A DNA stretch of 32,246 bases from Alphaproteobacteria bacterium. Its GTDB lineage: Bacteria; Pseudomonadota; Alphaproteobacteria; Puniceispirillales; UBA1172. Below, piece by piece: positions 27,824 to 32,246 of this stretch (positions within the stretch are counted from its first letter, which is position 1; each line of letters starts with the position of its first letter). The notes below the pieces were generated by a model. It ran no database searches. It was not told the DNA's origin and saw only the letters and a program-made list of their open reading frames with translations. The stretch is taken from NCBI GenBank assembly GCA_011522975.1, contig WTHX01000122.1, forward strand, positions 1-32,246, written 5' to 3'. The translations under genes and the position numbers were made by a program.

Positions 27824-28744
27824 ATGCCGATTAAAATCCAAGATGATCTTCCCGCGCGTACCGTGCTTGAAAGTGAAAATGTTGACCTGATTATTTCAGG
27901 CGAAGCCGTAAAGCAGGATATTCGCCCGCTGAAACTGCTGTTGCTCAATTTAATGCCGAAGAAAAAGGAAACTGAAATTCAGTTTGCGCGTCTTTTGGGC
28001 AATTCACCGTTGCAGGTCGAATTGACCTTGATGACCACCGCCAGTTATACGCCGCGCAACACAGAACCGGGCTATTTAAGGCGTTATTATCGCAATCTTG
28101 ATGATGTCCGTGATGATTATTTTGATGCGATTATCATCACCGGTGCGCCGGTTGAAACCTTGCCCTTTGAAGATGTCAATTACTGGCCTGAATTGCAGGA
28201 AATTTTTGACTGGTCCAAAACCCATTGTTTCCGCCGTTTGGGGATTTGCTGGGGCGCGCAGGCTTTGCTTAATCATTTGCATGATGTCCCGAAACATGGG
28301 CTTGATGTCAAATGCTTTGGCGTGTTTGACCATCAGGTGACCGAAAATATGTCACGATTGATGAAAGGCTTTACCGATAATTTCCCCATGCCTGTATCAC
28401 GTTACACCTTTAACAGCCGTGATGATATTCTGGCGGCGGATGGGCTGGAATTGCTGGCCGAAAGCCAAATCGCTGGCCCGGGCATGGTGCGCGATAAATC
28501 CACAGGCGATATTTTTATTCTTAATCATTTGGAATATGATGCTGAAACATTGGCCGCGGAATATCACCGTGATGCGGATGAAGGACTGGAGACAGCCTTG
28601 CCGTATAATTATTTCCCGAATGATGACCCTTCGCAGGTGCCGATTAATTTCTGGCGGCCATTTGCCTATTTATTCATGGCCAACTGGCTGCATGATCTTT
28701 ATCAGGCAACACCATTTGATTTGAGCAATCTGGCGAAAGATTAA
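27824..28744 (+). CDS. metA: Homoserine O-acyltransferase (MetA/MetAS family)
   Basis: MPIKIQDDLPARTVLESENVDLI, LLLNLMPKKKETEIQFARLLGNSPLQVELTL, ITGAPVETLPFEDVNYWPEL, LGICWGAQALLNHL. Acyl-CoA donor specificity (succinyl or acetyl) not assigned. Confidence 0.95.
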   Translation: MPIKIQDDLPARTVLESENVDLIISGEAVKQDIRPLKLLLLNLMPKKKETEIQFARLLGNSPLQVELTLMTTASYTPRNTEPGYLRRYYRNLDDVRDDYFDAIIITGAPVETLPFEDVNYWPELQEIFDWSKTHCFRRLGICWGAQALLNHLHDVPKHGLDVKCFGVFDHQVTENMSRLMKGFTDNFPMPVSRYTFNSRDDILAADGLELLAESQIAGPGMVRDKSTGDIFILNHLEYDAETLAAEYHRDADEGLETALPYNYFPNDDPSQVPINFWRPFAYLFMANWLHDLYQATPFDLSNLAKD

Positions 28745-29823
28745 TCGAGGCGGCGGTTTAAATGCGCCATCTTGCGGCCATGTTTGGCGGCTGATTTCCC
28801 ATAGCGGTGGACAAAAACGCCTTCTGCTGAAAGCGCGGCTTCCAGTTCGGCCATATGTTGACCCAGAATATTATCCATCTGCCAGACCCCCATGGCTTGA
28901 GTATTGCCCAAAGGCAACCCCATGACAGCGCGGACCAATTGGCTGAACTGACTGGTCATCGTGCCTTCGATGGTCCAATGGAAAGAATTATGGGGGCGAG
29001 GCGCGATTTCATTAAAGACCAAGCCTTGGGAGGTGATGAAAGTCTCCATGGCCAAGACCCCAACCAGCCCCAGTTTTTCTGCCAAAGTTGCGATTTTGGC
29101 CTGACCATCACTCAACAGGTCATCTGATAAAATTTGCGGGTCAGCAGGGGCAATGGATCGCGCCAAAATACCATCTTCATGGTGATTGATGCTGGCCGGA
29201 AAAGATCGGGTTTCGCCTTGAGCATCGCGCGCCACCAAGAAACTGGCTTCGGCTGAAAAATTGATCATTTCTTCAAGAATGCAGTCATCGCTATTGAGGC
29301 TGTTAAAAGCCGCGGTCAAATCATCACTTTGGGTCAACCGCACCTGACCTTTGCCATCATAGCCCAAACGGCAGGTTTTTAAGATCGCGCCATTGGGCAT
29401 GTCAGCCATGGCGGCAATCAAATCTTCCGCACTTGAAATCGGGGCAAAATGTGGGGTCAACATGCCGATATCTTTGGCCAATGTTTTTTCGGCAATCCGG
29501 TGCTGGGCGGTCTCAAGAGCAGGGCGGCCCGGGCTGACCGGAACATGGGCAGCCAATATATCCATGACATCACAAGGGACATTTTCAAATTCACTGGTGA
29601 CAGCATCAATCGCTTCACCAAATGATTTGAGCGCGGCGTGATCATCATAATCCGCGCGGGTCGTGGCATGGGCAAAATCACAGGCGGGGGCATCCCCCAT
29701 AGGGGCAAAGACATGGACACGATAGCCCAATTCAGCGGCGGCGATTGCTGTCATTTTTCCCAACTGGCCGCCGCCTAAGATGCCAAGGACAGCGCCTTCA
29801 GGAAGTGGTGTGCTTTTAGTCAT
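28741..29823 (-). CDS. purK: 5-(carboxyamino)imidazole ribonucleotide synthase
   Basis: [84 protein letters not shown]. Start at 29823. Confidence 0.95.
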   Translation of the reverse strand: MTKSTPLPEGAVLGILGGGQLGKMTAIAAAELGYRVHVFAPMGDAPACDFAHATTRADYDDHAALKSFGEAIDAVTSEFENVPCDVMDILAAHVPVSPGRPALETAQHRIAEKTLAKDIGMLTPHFAPISSAEDLIAAMADMPNGAILKTCRLGYDGKGQVRLTQSDDLTAAFNSLNSDDCILEEMINFSAEASFLVARDAQGETRSFPASINHHEDGILARSIAPADPQILSDDLLSDGQAKIATLAEKLGLVGVLAMETFITSQGLVFNEIAPRPHNSFHWTIEGTMTSQFSQLVRAVMGLPLGNTQAMGVWQMDNILGQHMAELEAALSAEGVFVHRYGKSAAKHGRKMAHLNRRLD

Positions 29824-30397
29824 GTTGCCCAACATCCATATTAAGGCTGTCCCCAACGCCATCTACGGGGGCTTCAGCAATGCTTTCGCTCTGGTTTTGC
29901 CGCCATTCGGCAAGGGCTTTCGCAATGGTGTCATCATGAAGGCTTAAGATGCTGGCAGCCATCAGCCCAGCATTAATCGCGCCTGCTTTACCAATCGCCA
30001 GCGTGCCGACAGGAACGCCGCCGGGCATTTGCACAATCGACAGAAGCGAATCCATGCCTTTTAAGGCTTTGCTTTCAACGGGTACGCCCAAGACAGGTAA
30101 TGTTGTCATGGAGGCGATCATCCCCGGCAAATGCGCCGCCCCGCCTGCGCCCGCGATAATGACTTTAATGCCGCGTTGGCGGGCTGTTTCGGCATATTCT
30201 GTCATGCGCTTTGGGGTGCGGTGGGCGGAGGTGATTTTGGCTTCATAAGCAACCCCCAACGCATCCAACACATCAGCGGCGTGTTTCATGGTTGACCAAT
30301 CTGATTGGCTGCCCATGCAAATGCCAACTTTGGCGCTGGTTTCACGTGAAGATGAAGATTGTTCGGAAGACGGGGTCATATCATGTTCCATTACCAT
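29816..30397 (-). CDS. purE: 5-(carboxyamino)imidazole ribonucleotide mutase
   Basis: [42 protein letters not shown]...[28 protein letters not shown]. Start could be 30397 or 30379. Overlaps purK by 8 bp. Confidence 0.95.
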   Translation of the reverse strand: MVMEHDMTPSSEQSSSSRETSAKVGICMGSQSDWSTMKHAADVLDALGVAYEAKITSAHRTPKRMTEYAETARQRGIKVIIAGAGGAAHLPGMIASMTTLPVLGVPVESKALKGMDSLLSIVQMPGGVPVGTLAIGKAGAINAGLMAASILSLHDDTIAKALAEWRQNQSESIAEAPVDGVGDSLNMDVGQHD

Positions 30398-30425
30398 GTT
30401 TATTGTTCAGGGTTTATTGTTCAGG
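30398..30425. repeat. Perfect 14-bp tandem duplication gtttattgttcagg x2
   Basis: Copies at 30398-30411 and 30412-30425, between the DUF465 gene stop and the purE start. Confidence 0.9.
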
Positions 30426-30642
30426 CGATAATATCTGGAAGAATCCGAGCGTGTATTTTTCGGATTTCATCTTTAATGGCCAATTTGCGTTTCTTGATCC
30501 GCTGAAATTTGAGCATATCCACCGATGGGCTGCTTGTTGCGATGCTTAACAATTCATCTAGATCACGGTGTTCAAGCGTCAAATCCTCAAGTTTTTTTCT
30601 TAAGGCATCTTGTTCTTTTTGCAGATCGCTTTCGTCAGACAT
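30421..30642 (-). CDS. DUF465 (YdcH-like) small coiled-coil protein
   Basis: 73 aa: LQKEQDALRKKLEDLTLEHRDLDELLSIATSSPSVDMLKFQRIKKRKLAIKDEIRKIHARILPDIIA, with DUF465 pattern HRDLD...KKRKLxxKDEI. Confidence 0.88.
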   Translation of the reverse strand: MSDESDLQKEQDALRKKLEDLTLEHRDLDELLSIATSSPSVDMLKFQRIKKRKLAIKDEIRKIHARILPDIIA

Positions 30643-30788
30643 TAGATAGGCTTCATTTATGGCCGAGGTGGCCTGTTGTTATATTCTGTTTTAACAAATC
30701 AATGGGCTTGCGAAGATCAACACAAACCGCTTAGATAAGGATACTCTTTTTAGAGGGGATAATATACCGAATAAGGTTCGATTTGGCC

Positions 30789-32246
30789 ATGACTGATACA
30801 TTTTCTGAAATTCAAGCAAAAGCAAAAGCAAACCCACAAGAATTCTGGGCAAAAGCCGCGGAAGATATTCATTGGATGACGCCTTATACCCGCGTGCTAA
30901 ACGATGATAGCCCGCCGTTTTACCGGTGGTTTGAAGGGGGGACGCTGAACACGTGCTATAATGCGCTTGACCGTCATATCGCCGAAGGCAGGGGTGATCA
31001 ACTGGCATTGATCTATGACAGCCCGGTGACCGACACGAAACAATCCTACACCTATAATGAGTTAACAGAAAAAGTTGCGCAATGCGCTGGTGCCATGGCG
31101 GCGCAAGGTCTTGGCTATGGCGATCGGGTGATCATCTATATGCCGATGATCCCTGAAGCGGTGATCGCTATGTTGGCGGCAACACGCATCGGGGCGGTGC
31201 ATTCGGTGGTGTTTGGCGGTTTTGCCGCCAGTGAATTGGCCAAGCGGATTGATGATTGCGCCCCAAAGATGATCGTCAGCGCATCTTGCGGGATAGAACC
31301 AAACCGCATCGTTGAATATAAACCGCTTTTGGATGGCGCGATTGATTTGTCTCAACATAAGCCAGATGCATGCATCATTCTGCAGCGAGATATGGCTAAG
31401 GCCGAGATGATCGAAGGCCGTGATATTGACTGGCATGACGCCATGGCAGGGGCAACCCCCCATGATTGCGTGGCGGTTGATAGTTCTGATCCGTGTTATA
31501 TCCTCTACACTTCAGGCACCACCGGCGTGCCTAAAGGCGTGGTGCGTTCCACAGGGGCGCATATCGTTGCCCTGAAATGGTCCATGAAAAACATTTATGA
31601 TTGTGATGCGGGTGACGTTTTCTGGGCAGCGTCTGATGTTGGCTGGGTTGTTGGCCATTCTTATATCGTTTATGCGCCTTTGTTCCAGGGATGCACAACC
31701 GTGCTTTATGAAGGCAAGCCAGTGGGCACGCCGGATGCGGGGGCATTCTGGCGGGTGATTTCAGAATATAAAGTCAAGGTCATGTTCACAGCCCCCACCG
31801 CCATCCGTGCCATCAAACGTGATGACCCAGACGGCAAATTACTGGCGCAATATGATATGAGCCATTTTAAAGCCCAATTCGTTGCAGGTGAACGTTGTGA
31901 TCCCGATACATTGCATTGGATTGAAGACAAATTAAACGTGCCGGTGATTGATCATTGGTGGCAGACAGAAACAGGCTGGTCGATTGCAGCGACCTGTTTG
32001 GGGATTGATAAATCGCCTTATCGTGTCGGCAGCCCGGGCCGTGCTGTCCCCAGTTGGGATATTCAAGTCTTGGATACAGCAGGGCATCCAGTTCCCGCCG
32101 GTGAGATTGGCGCAATTGTTGTGAAATTGCCCATGCCGCCAGGGTGTTTACCAACGCTATGGAACAATGATGACCGGTTTGTTGAAAGTTACATGGCGGA
32201 ATACCCAGGCTATTACAAAACTGGTGATGCGGGGTATCTGGATGAA
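30789..32246 (+). CDS. prpE: Propionyl-CoA/acetyl-CoA synthetase-type AMP-forming ligase, truncated at the window end
   Basis: ATG at 30789 (MTDTFSEIQAKAKANPQEFWAKAAEDIHW), then 486 open codons to the window end with GAVHSVVFGGFA, YILYTSGTTGVPKGVVRSTGAH, VFWAASDVGWVVGHSYIVYAPL and DHWWQTETGW. Missing from the ORF track because it has no stop in the window. Confidence 0.88.
   Translation, partial: MTDTFSEIQAKAKANPQEFWAKAAEDIHWMTPYTRVLNDDSPPFYRWFEGGTLNTCYNALDRHIAEGRGDQLALIYDSPVTDTKQSYTYNELTEKVAQCAGAMAAQGLGYGDRVIIYMPMIPEAVIAMLAATRIGAVHSVVFGGFAASELAKRIDDCAPKMIVSASCGIEPNRIVEYKPLLDGAIDLSQHKPDACIILQRDMAKAEMIEGRDIDWHDAMAGATPHDCVAVDSSDPCYILYTSGTTGVPKGVVRSTGAHIVALKWSMKNIYDCDAGDVFWAASDVGWVVGHSYIVYAPLFQGCTTVLYEGKPVGTPDAGAFWRVISEYKVKVMFTAPTAIRAIKRDDPDGKLLAQYDMSHFKAQFVAGERCDPDTLHWIEDKLNVPVIDHWWQTETGWSIAATCLGIDKSPYRVGSPGRAVPSWDIQVLDTAGHPVPAGEIGAIVVKLPMPPGCLPTLWNNDDRFVESYMAEYPGYYKTGDAGYLDE

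Noticed and set aside
1-32246. CRISPR arrays, defence systems, prophage, IS elements, RGP cassettes such as BGCs
   Set aside because: No regularly spaced repeats, transposase, phage structural, nuclease/helicase defence or NRPS/PKS motifs recognised in any of the reading frames listed.

Overview
The window is ordinary bacterial chromosome. It is densely coding, with gene content that looks alphaproteobacterial: a fused IorA/IorB-type protein, COQ9, an ABC1/UbiB kinase, DUF465 and PntAB. I see no phage, IS element, integrase, CRISPR array or rRNA operon. I support 27 protein-coding genes, two of them truncated by the window edges and absent or incomplete in the ORF track (a prepilin-like gene at 1..135 on the minus strand and a prpE-like gene from 30789 to the end), plus one tRNA-Arg(CCU) and two intrinsic terminators. 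The left ~13 kb is a catabolic neighbourhood: MFS transporter, two FAD oxidoreductases, an M24 peptidase-family enzyme, an Ldh2-family dehydrogenase, a thiolase, a fused indolepyruvate:ferredoxin oxidoreductase-like protein, and ectoine-degradation-type DoeA and DoeB. The rest is mostly housekeeping: ferredoxin-NADP reductase, enoyl-CoA hydratase, FKBP-rhodanese fusion, TauD/TfdA dioxygenase, HIBADH-like dehydrogenase, acyl-CoA synthetase, M3 oligopeptidase, pntAB, GNAT, rpsU, COQ9, metA, purK, purE. The items most worth following up are the ior-doeA-doeB operon inside a possible osmolyte/cyclic amino-acid catabolic island, the exported FKBP-rhodanese fusion, and a TauD-like enzyme lacking the substrate-anion arginine. 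I did not find convincing evidence of a wholly new biological system. All family calls come from reading protein motifs without database searches.
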